From: Phoronis australis
Taxonomy: Eukaryota > Phoronida > Phoronidae
Length of the DNA stretch: 64,000 nucleotides
Assembly (NCBI GenBank): GCA_002633005.1
Contig: NMRA01000371.1
Location: 62,001-126,000 of the forward strand
Direction of reading: 5' to 3'
Position numbers and translations under genes: made by a program. Numbering within the stretch: position 1 is the stretch's first letter; every line of letters starts with the position of its first letter. Below the pieces are notes generated by a model. The model was not told the origin of the DNA. It was given only the letters and a program-made list of their open reading frames with translations, and searched no databases. Shown here piece after piece: positions 11,301 through 19,732 of this stretch.

Positions 11301-13624
11301 ATGTCGCTTGACGTGCCTGTTTCGTGTACTCGGAAGCGTAGGAGAATAGACGCGAGGTCTCCAAGCAGACATTCACCTGTGTCCAGGCATTGGTTGAGAC
11401 TGGGTTGGCCTTTCATTGAAGCGCTGCAGTCGTATACTATCCGGATAGGTGTTGTGGTTGAGTCCTTTTTTACCGAGTGATGTGGTAAATAATGACCTGT
11501 GGTTGGATCGTCGTTGTGGACTTCTTCAATGAATTTGCGTTGTAGTTGTTCTCGTATTATGTTGTCATAATGCTGTAAATTCTCAGGTGTGAGTCGTTTG
11601 ATCATAGCGCGAGTTCTGTGGTGTGCCATTGCGTAATTGGTAGGCAAGGGTTCGTGGTCTTGTTTCCACGGTAGGGTCGCGATGTACTGTCCCGTGACCT
11701 CATCGCGTTGTAGCGTTTTCCGGTAACTGTCGAATGATGACAATTTGGTGTCGCAACATGTGGGCTCGTCGATTCCAATAGTTTCCAACTCCCAGTAATG
11801 CTTTGTGATGTCATCGGGGCTGTCAATCATAACCTTGAAGGAGGCGCATGTATTCACGTGAGTCTGCAAGTGGGTGGGGCCGGAAAGCATGTACCCAAAT
11901 TTGGTTTGGACGGCTGTTGGTCCATCGCCGCGAATGACGTGATCGCCGACAACGGTCCAGTAGAAATCAGCGCCGATCAGGATGTCAATGTCGAAAGCCG
12001 AACTGCTCACGTGGTTGGCCAGGTCTAGTTGTTGGAGATACGGGTGTGCTGTCACCGTAGGCGGTACGTAATTTCTCATAGGAGTGGAGATTCTTGGAAC
12101 GATCAGTGTAGAAATCTCAATCGGCCCATCCCTTGAGTGCAGGCTGATTGATGTTACCGGTGTAGATTGAATTCCAGTGGTCTTTGCACCGAATGCTGTT
12201 AGATTAATCGTTTCCTTTTGACATCTGTTGACGTCAATGCCGAGCTGGGTGGCGCTTTTCTGGGAAATGAAGGATCTCTGCGCACCCTCGTCAATTAAAA
12301 TATTCGCCGGAACCACAGTTCCTTTGTGACTAACTTTGATTGAAGCCGTCTTCAATAGAATAGCTTCGGAAGTTGGTGTCAGCTTGGCGTGCACATCTTG
12401 AGTCATGGGGGGTGAGTCAGCCGCAGCCGTAGTGTGACTCTCGCAAATTGCTGTGTGATGTCGACCATTGCAGGTGCGGCAATTGAATTTAGACTTGCAT
12501 TCCATAGCCCTGTGTCCCGAATGCAAACAATTTCGGCAAAGGCGGTCTCTTTGGACGATTTCGAGTTTCTTCTGTAGGGTGTCTACCACAGCGCATTCGT
12601 GTGATTTGTGTTGTTTTGACTTACAAAACGCACAGCTTCTCGTAGTCTTGTTGGGAGTGAATTGTTGTCGATTTCGGCGTTGATGTCCCACGTAGAAATT
12701 GTTGGTTGAGGCGATTGGTTCAGAGTATGGCTCTTGCATCGTAGCGGTGCTGAGGGCCTCAATTTCATGGTAGATTGCAGCTCGTAGATCGGAGAGGTGC
12801 CACTCATTGTCACCATGGTCGCGTGACAGTTGAGTGCGCATCCTACCTGGTAAGCGGTTTAGAATAACTGGGACCAACAGGTCACCGTAAGAGTCCTCGG
12901 ACTTCCCGAGTGCATTTAAGCCTCGTACATATGTTTCAATTGTGTCGTAAAAACGACGGAGACTGTCAATGTCCGCAGATGGTGGTGGAATATCCAGTAA
13001 TCCAGTCATGTAAGCGTTAATGATTTTGTGAGTTTGTCCGTATCGTTTTTTCAAAAGTTCCAGCGCGTGTTCGTAATTGGCAGCCGTAAGCGAAAGCCCG
13101 CTGATGGCCTTAGCGGCGTCTCCAAATAATTGCGCTTGGAGATATTGGAATTTTTGCACGTCTGAAAGTCCTCCCTGACTGTGCACTGCCGAATCGAATG
13201 TGTCAAAAAAGGTAGTCCAGTTTTTAATGTCACCACCAAATTTCGGTAGCTGCAGCTTTGGTAGATTTGTCGTTTTTACCGAATGCGAAGCCGTGATCGA
13301 TGCAGGGCCTGTTGTAGAAGAGGCCTGCTCGAGGAATAGAACAATTTTTGCCCGTTGTTTATAGGCGTCCGTGTGATAATTGTCCGATTCCTCGATCGTA
13401 TGTTCGATGGCGTCATCCTCAACGAGGTCAATGACGCTATTGTCCAAAGTTGCTACTAAATCCATTTTTTGTGTTATGAGATCCAGGTTCGTTTTTACGC
13501 CGTCATAGTCCATATCGCTCATGAGTTGTTCAGTCTCTGAAAATAGTTTCGTGATGATGCCGCGGTGGGCTCCTCGTCTCCTCCTCTCGCGAGTAAGTTT
13601 CTGTTGCGCTGTCATAGATTCCAT
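8390..13624 (-). CDS. BEL/Pao gag-pol polyprotein
   Basis: The frame is open from inside the LTR (13780) to TAA at 8390. I chose Met at 13624 because everything before residue 43 of the longer frame is LTR. Numbering from 13780, the order is: basic N-terminus (61-75), DUF1759-type gag region (about 170-345), zinc knuckles CAFCKSKQHKSHEC and CRNCLHSGHRAMEC (383-428), DUF1758-type retropepsin with D-E-G-A (497-500), reverse transcriptase with SDIEKAF (825-831) and YVDN (902-905), Peptidase_A17-type linker, RNase H (acidic residues near 1074, 1114, 1146, 1190), HHCC zinc finger (about 1371-1421), integrase D1454, D1519, E1564, and a DUF5641-type tail (about 1710-1760). No stop or frameshift interrupts it. 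The YVDN in place of YVDD is the one departure from the general RT motif. Confidence 0.94.
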   Translation of the reverse strand: MESMTAQQKLTRERRRRGAHRGIITKLFSETEQLMSDMDYDGVKTNLDLITQKMDLVATLDNSVIDLVEDDAIEHTIEESDNYHTDAYKQRAKIVLFLEQASSTTGPASITASHSVKTTNLPKLQLPKFGGDIKNWTTFFDTFDSAVHSQGGLSDVQKFQYLQAQLFGDAAKAISGLSLTAANYEHALELLKKRYGQTHKIINAYMTGLLDIPPPSADIDSLRRFYDTIETYVRGLNALGKSEDSYGDLLVPVILNRLPGRMRTQLSRDHGDNEWHLSDLRAAIYHEIEALSTATMQEPYSEPIASTNNFYVGHQRRNRQQFTPNKTTRSCAFCKSKQHKSHECAVVDTLQKKLEIVQRDRLCRNCLHSGHRAMECKSKFNCRTCNGRHHTAICESHTTAAADSPPMTQDVHAKLTPTSEAILLKTASIKVSHKGTVVPANILIDEGAQRSFISQKSATQLGIDVNRCQKETINLTAFGAKTTGIQSTPVTSISLHSRDGPIEISTLIVPRISTPMRNYVPPTVTAHPYLQQLDLANHVSSSAFDIDILIGADFYWTVVGDHVIRGDGPTAVQTKFGYMLSGPTHLQTHVNTCASFKVMIDSPDDITKHYWELETIGIDEPTCCDTKLSSFDSYRKTLQRDEVTGQYIATLPWKQDHEPLPTNYAMAHHRTRAMIKRLTPENLQHYDNIIREQLQRKFIEEVHNDDPTTGHYLPHHSVKKDSTTTPIRIVYDCSASMKGQPSLNQCLDTGECLLGDLASILLRFRVHETGTSSDIEKAFLNVKLAQQDRNYTKFLWLSNPHDRNSDFKVLRFTSVLFGSSSSPFILNSVLKHHLDIENKPSFTNVTNDVYVDNIVRSMPRGKAKQYYTEINEVLSTAGFHLRSWATNDPRLRSLTIKDNRQDSNPTVNLLGMRWDTTADELSFADKFKSHPLDATTPTKRDVVSTTSSLFDPLGFLSPVHVRAKIFIQKLWIENYRWDDELPESLTEEWRTINADLQKARTTTCNRRYFTEESNDVELHMFCDSSSDAYGAVCFLTTKKESSIVMAKTRVKPLKQITIPRLELMSALVGARLANYVSASIASSLNITKRVLWLDSQIAIHWITGTKKLPIFVQNRVNEVKSAKFDSVNYCPTKDNPADLLTRGITIDQLKKSTLWWHGPSWLTRGDWPLTAVLTTTCESSENVDCTCDNPIAAINTASLGSPDEIGINNIIDINRYATLNKLLRVTAYVMRFTRRLRNTSSYVTVKELQQASLLWIKCAQSEYYSTELQALKANSKSKAPLVKQLNLFLDTDGIIRVAGRMENSTLPYNTKYPILIPSHHRLSHLIIDQAHVLALHSGPQATMNYVRQRYWIPKLRQLVSRFTKSCVICKRVTGRPFPTPVAGQLPACRLLEAPPFTITGVDFTGHLFYHDDNSLSKTNKAYVCLFTCAVTRAVHLEVVTSLTTSSFIRAFRRFSARRSTPSKMISDNASYFVSAAQDIANIFESASNYLTTRKCTWSFIPKRAPWFGGFYERLIGMTKNCLKKTLGHTNITLDELSTLVTEVETVLNNRPLTYVTDDNPDSSPITPAHLLHGRMIMPLPHENLDDFEDPDYTTNPPHDQFGKRVIYLQQLFRKFWTQWRREYLPALREHHAATNKTGGSSKTDIHVGDIVLIHSDSKRVNWPLAIITQLHHGADGYVRSATLKTKNGITNRPVVKLYPLELHHDIGGNTIQDQNQIDNPPRVRRRAADQALQNIKHWTGQLLS

Positions 13625-13631
13625 TACGTCG

Positions 13632-13650
13632 GGTAGGTTTCTGCACCAGA
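13632..13650 (-). promoter_or_regulatory. BEL primer-binding site (tRNA-primed)
   Basis: Five to six bases inside the 5' LTR, the minus strand reads TGGTGCAGAAACCTACC. Its complement would be a tRNA 3' end ...TTTCTGCACCA, including the CCA tail. The tRNA species was not identified. Confidence 0.65.
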
Positions 13651-13654
13651 AAAT

Positions 13655-13891
13655 TGTGTGGAATGAATTGGGAGAGCAAAAGTGATAACTGGTTCGTGTA
13701 AGGTTAAAAGAACAACTGATTTTATTTGCACGGAAACTACAATATAATAATACAGTCGTGCAGCCACGTGTAGTAATCACGTGGTACGAGTAGGAGGAGT
13801 TAAACTAACCAATAGTATTAAACGTGTAGGTGGGCCCAAATAAGGCACAATTCTCAGAACAGATAAAATCATCAAGAAGTCATTCTTGACA
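13655..13891 (-). repeat. BEL 5' LTR (in element orientation)
   Basis: This 237-bp copy is upstream of gag on the minus strand. Read on that strand it starts TGTCAAGAATG and ends in CCACACA. It contains an inverted pair of E-boxes (CCACGTG at 13764-13770 and CACGTGG at 13778-13784), a TATATT-like stretch just downstream, and AATAAA (plus-strand tttatt at 13721-13726). That is a plausible order of enhancer, promoter and polyadenylation signal. About 42 codons of the long open frame run into this LTR. Confidence 0.93.
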
Positions 13892-13896
13892 ATATC

Positions 13897-14074
13897 TTAA
13901 CAAAGATGACGTATATGTCTGGCCTTGCGCTGTATTGTAGAATCAGACAGGAAACAGATTTTGACCAAGACAACATCTTGGTCACTATGGTGCCCAATTC
14001 TGCTGTGATCTTTTAAAACACCTGAATAGCAAACTGTCCCATTTTCAGTGAAGCATAATAAACAACTTCTAAAA
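13897..14074. other. Short stretch between BEL and the LINE fragment
   Basis: AT-rich sequence next to the BEL insertion. It may be further decayed LINE sequence, but no motif can be recognised. Confidence 0.3.
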
Positions 14075-14960
14075 TTTCATCAAAATGTAGTTTCCATTGG
14101 TCTATGATAAGTCCTTCAAAAACTTGGTTGACAGCAGTTAGCATGTTAACTGATTTGTAACAGGATTTATCCATTCGGTCCCCTTTCTTAAATACTGGAC
14201 TAACCTGACTTTTTTCAGCAAAGAGGGATACTCATTGGAGGCTATACACTATGAATATGTGTGTTAGGGATTTGAATATTGCATGAGCCCCATATGTGAG
14301 GAATCTTGGCTGTAATGAGTCATAACCCATCGATTCATTGCATGTAATGCTCTTCAGCTTACGCAGGAAGTCGTTTTCAGTGACAATTGTATCGATCGTT
14401 CTCCACTTTTGGAGAGAATCGAGGTGACACTCGGATGAGAAGTATAGTCATTTTAAGAGTATGCATTTGGAAACTGGTAACTGATTGATTCCACTGATTC
14501 AAAAAAGTAATTACTAAAGATTTCAGCTGGCTTATCAGCATCCCTGACAACTTGACCATTTTCATACAACGTAATCACATTTCTGATTGTTCCTTCACAT
14601 ACAAAAGGCTTAACACTGTCCCAGAAGAGCTTTGAATTGCACGAGTTATTGATGTCACTGTTTGGAAAAACTGGCATATGGATTTTCTTTTCAATTTAGT
14701 GACTAGATTTCGTTGGGATCTATACTTCTCCCAGTTTTCCGCATTTCTATATTTAAAGTAGCGGCGTCTGAGCACTCCCTTGACATTTATGGATCTTCTA
14801 AGTTCGCCATTCATATAAGGGACAGGAAGCTTCCTTAGGACCTTGGTCTTTATTGGAGCATGAAAGTCAATTACCTCCCTCAAGAGGTCAAACATGAAAC
14901 ATCAGGCCACTCAGAAGGTCATCAGGTGATTTAAGCCTACTGCTGAGTCATTCTGCAATA
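14075..14960 (-). pseudogene. Degenerate non-LTR (LINE) retrotransposon fragment: endonuclease-RT linker and start of RT
   Basis: On the minus strand, 14895-14690 reads DFHAPIKTKVLRKLPVPYMN, a basic segment and then ENWEKYRSQRNLVTKLKRKS. The frame then shifts to SKLFWDSVKPF, TLYENGQVVRDADKPAEI and FSNYFFESV (to 14480). These are typical of the region between endonuclease and reverse transcriptase in Jockey/CR1-like LINEs. Further down, across stops and shifts, come HYSQDSSHMG and a VFKKGD-like then FEGLIIDQW-like segment, which match RT fingers. At least one frameshift (about 14680) and several stops show it is dead. The 5' endonuclease and the catalytic RT core are missing. Confidence 0.75.
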
Positions 14961-17900
14961 ACACCCCAGTTCACAAGGTTCTCAGTTATCTTGAGTTCAG
15001 TTGGAAACTTTTCAGAAACCATGTAGGACTTCTTCAACAGTTTGAAGGGCCAAGTCTGTAGGAATTCCAATTTCATAAATCCGACATGTATCACCAAATT
15101 TTAAAATAATTACCCAGGAAACAACATATCCGCGTTGTCATTTAAGCATTTAAAAATTGTAGTTTGTGTGAAAAGGAACACAAGACATAACTATACTAAT
15201 TATCTCAAAATTTAAGAAGGTACACCCTGCCCAAAATTTAATAATTCTTCTACACACATATAGGCAGCTCTTTGCAGGCCCAAATAGTCACAATTTACCC
15301 AAATTGTTACAACAATTTTTGTGGGCCTGTTACGCCGTACGAAATATATACAATTATCATTTTTAGTCGCTTTCTTACCAGAAATTTCCTCATCTGCGAC
15401 TTTGGTGGTTCTGGGACACTTTGAAATATGACTGACAGCCACAGCCCAGAATTAGGCCCTGGGTATAATTTCCGAAACTGTGGCGGGAGAAACAACATTG
15501 GATAACATTTGGGCAACTGCCTGAACCTGTCTGAAACTTTGGTTTGCTTGGCTGATCTGATTAATGAACATAATGAATGACATCCTAAAACTTAAATGTA
15601 TTTCAGAAATTATTCACATGTTTGACACCGTATCCTGTGCTGAGAAAGCAGGCAATGCATTACTTCAGGCTATCCATACTTCCATGTTCGAGTACCTTGG
15701 TTTCGGTAAATCCAATTAAGCGCATGCAAAGGCGCCTATATTCAAAATAATGCCTTTCATTCGCGAGTTTTTTCCTTAAACTAAAATGTCCCACATATAG
15801 GCACATGCACTCAATTGTGGTGTTTTACGGTAAAACAAAGCATTTCTACAAATACTGTCTTGATTGTGTACATTTTCCGGGGTGCAAAATGAAATAACCA
15901 TTGATGATGTCAACTTCAAATTCATGTTGTTCTCAAATTGCCTACTGTTGTCATTGATGAGGGTAAATTTGCGTATTTTTGAATTGTAGTAAATCACTAT
16001 GGTGAAACAATCCATCACTGTAGCTAGAACGTTCCACTGACACAACATGCGCTGTTATGACAATTTGGGCTTGTATTATAGTGCAGAAGGTGAAAGAACT
16101 CACAGAGAATATGGAAACCTATCTCCCACCTAATGGTGCTGTGCAAGAGTACATGTCCTCTAGCTACATACGGGGACTGCGAGTCCTATCGTTTGCACTG
16201 CAACGTGTCTCTGGTTGACTGACAGACACTTCCGAAGAATATGATCATATACAATTACTTAAAATAAGATTTCAGGAACAGACTAATGTCAAAATATGTG
16301 ATATTATGCCTATAATAGTCTTTCAGTGGATGCAGGTGTGTGAGGCAGTCTTCACTGTGACACTATCCCTGGCAACATCACCAAATAAAAAATAAAGTGT
16401 CCCCTGCCCCAATTTCTGCACAAGTCCAAGCCGATATACATGTAACTTGTTATAAATATTCCTTATACCAGATTCCATCAACATAACTAGTTTTATCCAC
16501 ATTCTTTCAGATACAGCTTCTATTGCGAGTAAGTGATGCAATATAATTAGTTGATGGCTCAGGGCTTGGGCTTTTGTTGACAAAATTGCAATAACTTGAC
16601 CAACTATGAAAATTCAAAAACCCACATAGTCTAATTTTTATTCCTCTATTCATATTTTATGCTTTCCATCAATTTGCATATGTCAAAATTATGATCAGGG
16701 GTTAAATTTATCTGCAGAAATAATACAGCGAATATATAATTGCTCGCAAGTTAAGCTTTATTCATTTGTCACCCCGACATTTTCATTTTTTACCTGGCAG
16801 CAAACTAATAAAGCATTTACTTGGCTCATTGGCAGGCATTCAGGTCACTACATGACGCCATTACGTAAAAAACTGAGAGTATAAGGTGGCAGACAGTTCG
16901 ATTCGTCATTGTCCGAGAAAGGTAAAAACAGACAAAATTAAACGGGGTAAGATGGTTCCCTAACATCTGATGAGAATTTAATTTGGTTTTTACTAGCACA
17001 CTCAACAGGTATTTTTCTCCCATTCATCTGAGATATGTCCATTTCACAAATTTGTAAAAAAAAAAATTGTGATGCCCCATCAGCTCTACGTTAGCTAAGT
17101 ATTGGCTAGAAAAGGTCATTGATGGTCAATGCGCCATGGGCAAACCGACGGTTTCTGGTTCGATTTCAGGTAAGGCAAATTACAACGCCTGCAATGCCAT
17201 AGGAATATAGGGGTAATAGTACACCGTCATTAAAAGTTATTAATCTCGAAATACAACGAATAAAATCGAATGAAACATGAAAAAGTACACATGGAGTCAT
17301 AATTAAAAATACTATGACCCTCAATACTCTTTAATCAACCGGTTTGAACATATCCATGAAAATCTCATAATTGTGGTTTGCTCGAGCTTCCTCACCCCGA
17401 TGCCATTTTGAGGAAGTTAGGCAAAATCACGCCTGCTGACGAAAAAACAGTCCAACAGTCAAAAATCTAGTACAAATTCCACCGTACATCTTCCCGTGCT
17501 ACTTTTTGCAAATGTAACATGCTAGCTCACGCGCTTCGCTCAGTCTTGCACTTATATATCCTTGCTGAACTCACGCGATGTCAATTGAAAAAAATAGTTT
17601 GTGGTAATTGCACGCAGTGAAAAAGTAGAATTCTTCGCCAAAGCCATCTTAATTCCTGAAGACATGATTCATCAAAGATATGTGTATAGTCTATACCAGA
17701 AATGATCGCTGAAGATTTAGTAAAATCAAAGCCCCTTTTTAAGAGACAATTTAAAGTGTAAAATGTACTTTTGAGGAGGTGAAAACCTTTTATTCAGTGA
17801 CCGCATTTGGACTACTGCCCATTTAAAATGTACGGTATGAAATTAGTACAGAAAGTGATGGTAGCGAGGACAGCATTCTTCAGCGAATCGCTTCGCGTAT

Positions 17901-18096
17901 CTGTCACCGTGTTAAATTCGCTCACTACAATCGGCAAAAAATAACTCCAAAATGTAATAAATGTGAATAAAAATTATTGCAAACTATGAAAAAATATATT
18001 GTTTTACTTATCTGATAATCTTTTTTTGTCGCAAAATTCGTTTAATAATACTTTGCACGAGTTTTTTGCAGGGACGTGACCGATTTTTCAGACCAA
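14961..18096. other. Gene-free region
   Basis: No exon with both good splice sites and coding character is apparent. Short open frames (at 15212-15516, 15776-16048, 16323-16583 and 16826-17023, minus) show no motif. A weak Pol III B-box-like ggttcgatttc occurs at about 17157-17167. The region 17540-18060 is simply AT-rich. Confidence 0.45.
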
Positions 18097-18113
18097 AATG
18101 GATGCCGGTAAAA

Positions 18114-18214
18114 ATGAGTGCTATTTGGTTTTCAACCCAGGAGAAGACTAAACTCGCGAATTTTTACGTGAAACTTCGTGAAAGAACAAAAGGGAGCCTT
18201 GCGAACACGATTAT
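18114..18214 (+). CDS. Candidate first coding exon of an unidentified gene
   Basis: From ATG at 18114 the frame reads MSAIWFSTQEKTKLANFYVK then LRERTKGSLANTI, ending at a strong donor AT|gtaagt (18215). Codon content looks protein-like, and the predicted 33 residues are basic and helical. An overlapping upstream ATG at 18097 (MDAGKNECYLVF..., 17 codons) is in another frame and would be a uORF. I found no downstream partner exon, so this could be chance. Confidence 0.3.
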
Positions 18215-19600
18215 GTAAGTAGTTTTCACTTTCCTGCACTTAAAAGTTGAAAAAGTCGCCTGTTCCCGCGACCTTCAACTTCGAGCTGAATTTATTGGTA
18301 TATAGAATAATTTGCGAATGTAATGAACTGTATTCCGCACTAAAGGGTTCATTAATGAACTATTTCAAACACTTGTTCTAAACGAACATTTCGTCAATTT
18401 CTGACAATCGGGCGAATTTCTGACTCACTTCGTAGTTCCGGGTACTGCCGCTAGGGGTGGTCCTGTGAATCGCGTTGAATGTTTGGTTTACAATACTGAA
18501 GCACTTCAACTTTTGCTGATGAAAACTCAATGTAAAAGAGAACTAAACAGTCATTTCTCGTAGTGAGAACAATGATTCTTATATTTAANATGTAAAAGTT
18601 TTATTTATTATATGTCTTTCAGAAGCTTGTATTAAAATGTTCTATATATCATACTTGTCATCAATACATTTTTGAAATGATGTTTGTTTATCTTTGATTT
18701 TTACTTAATGTAATTGAGTGACAAAGTTAAGCCGGTTGCAAACAGCATGATTGTTAAAAACAATATCACAAATAATATTAATAATTTGCTCAACCAATTA
18801 TCAAGTTTCAACTTTCCTGATGAAAAATCTTTAAAATGATACCTTATTTGTTTTTTTCCTGGAGTAATTGTTATTTTATGAAAATTCGAAATCGCAAAAT
18901 TGTACGTAGTGACTTCTCTTTGTCGGCTGTGTTGACTTCAAGGTCAATATCTTCGCACAAGAACGTCTAATCGAAATGGTTTTTTGGCAAATTATTCATC
19001 ATAAAAAGTTCTTTAAAATGATGTATTACATGTCTATTTACGTTTCTTAGTTTTGAAATAATAATACTTTGAACTCGCAGATTCGATTTGACAGAATTTT
19101 TACCAAAAATTTTGACACGAAAATGACATTTTCTCCGGAACCATAAGTCCAATTTACAAAATTTTACTATCGTTATTTTAGTCTCGAAAAGAGCTTTCTA
19201 ATGATGTATATTACATGCACATTTTCTAAAATTTTTGAAAAATGCTGTCCTCCCTAGTGATGGCGAGTATTGTATCCCCTAATCGGCCTAAACCCTACCT
19301 ATGTTGCACCCGAGGAGATACCCTGCAACGTGTTGCCCAGTTAGGCCAGTAGTCAGTACTCGTATTGCAATAACTGAATAAGGGGATTGACTTTACTCGA
19401 CAATTTTAATTATCAAAATACAGCCACTTTGATTCTGTCCTACATACTAGACAAACTTTCGATGACTACCTGTGTATCCTAGGAACCAAGCTGTATCTTA
19501 TCTGTCGATGAGTTTGCAACACGTCACGACTGTTTATGTAACACCTTCCGCCAAACAGCACTATCTTGAAAATATTACCTCGAAGTTTGCGCCCCCTGTT
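18215..19600. other. Gene-free region with one ambiguous base
   Basis: AT-rich sequence with an N at 18589. No exon is recognised. The segment from about 19440 is upstream of the large plus-strand gene and is less AT-rich towards its 3' end. Confidence 0.45.
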
Positions 19601-19722
19601 GGAACGAGTGCCGATCACGTGACTAGCAACTTGATTCGTTTACAAATGGCAGGCACCTGTTCTTTCTCTTCGGATATTCAATAAAATATTTCAAGAAAAT
19701 ATCCAATCTTTTCTTGTTTCAA
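19601..19722 (+). promoter_or_regulatory. Probable promoter / 5' UTR of the large plus-strand gene
   Basis: Just upstream of the ATG at 19723 there is an E-box CACGTG (19616-19621). A YY1-like CAAATGGCAGG (19643-19653) follows, a motif often placed at transcription starts of TATA-less metazoan genes. I see no TATA box. The start site is inferred to be near 19640-19690. Confidence 0.35.
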
Positions 19723-19732
19723 ATGGATAAAC
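19723..19732 (+). CDS. Exon 1 of large gene (10 coding bases, start codon)
   Basis: ATGGATAAAC is followed by gtaagta, a near-ideal donor. The leftover C joins TG of the next exon to give Leu, so the protein starts M-D-K-L-P-G-S-N-L-E. I chose it because phase and context fit and no better start lies between it and 24131. The exon is too short to stand alone. Confidence 0.6.

Larger units (their letters stand above)
8011..13896 (-). mobile_element. Full-length BEL/Pao LTR retrotransposon with target-site duplication
   Basis: Two 237-bp LTRs (8016-8252 and 13655-13891) flank a single gag-pol frame on the minus strand. The 5-bp ATATC occurs directly outside each LTR (8011-8015 and 13892-13896), the target duplication expected for this superfamily. 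The LTRs begin TG and end CA. Their identity is about 98% (5 substitutions counted by eye), which implies a fairly recent insertion. The domain order protease, reverse transcriptase, RNase H, integrase, with a DUF5641-type C-terminus, is that of BEL/Pao and excludes Copia. No env-like gene is present. Confidence 0.96.

Noticed and set aside
13625-13780. Extension of the BEL frame into the LTR as a longer gag
   Set aside because: The first 42 codons are LTR sequence, before or across the primer-binding site. Met at 13624 is the more plausible start.
17060-17200. tRNA-derived SINE
   Set aside because: A B-box-like ggttcgatttc is present, but no convincing A box at the right distance and no tail were found.
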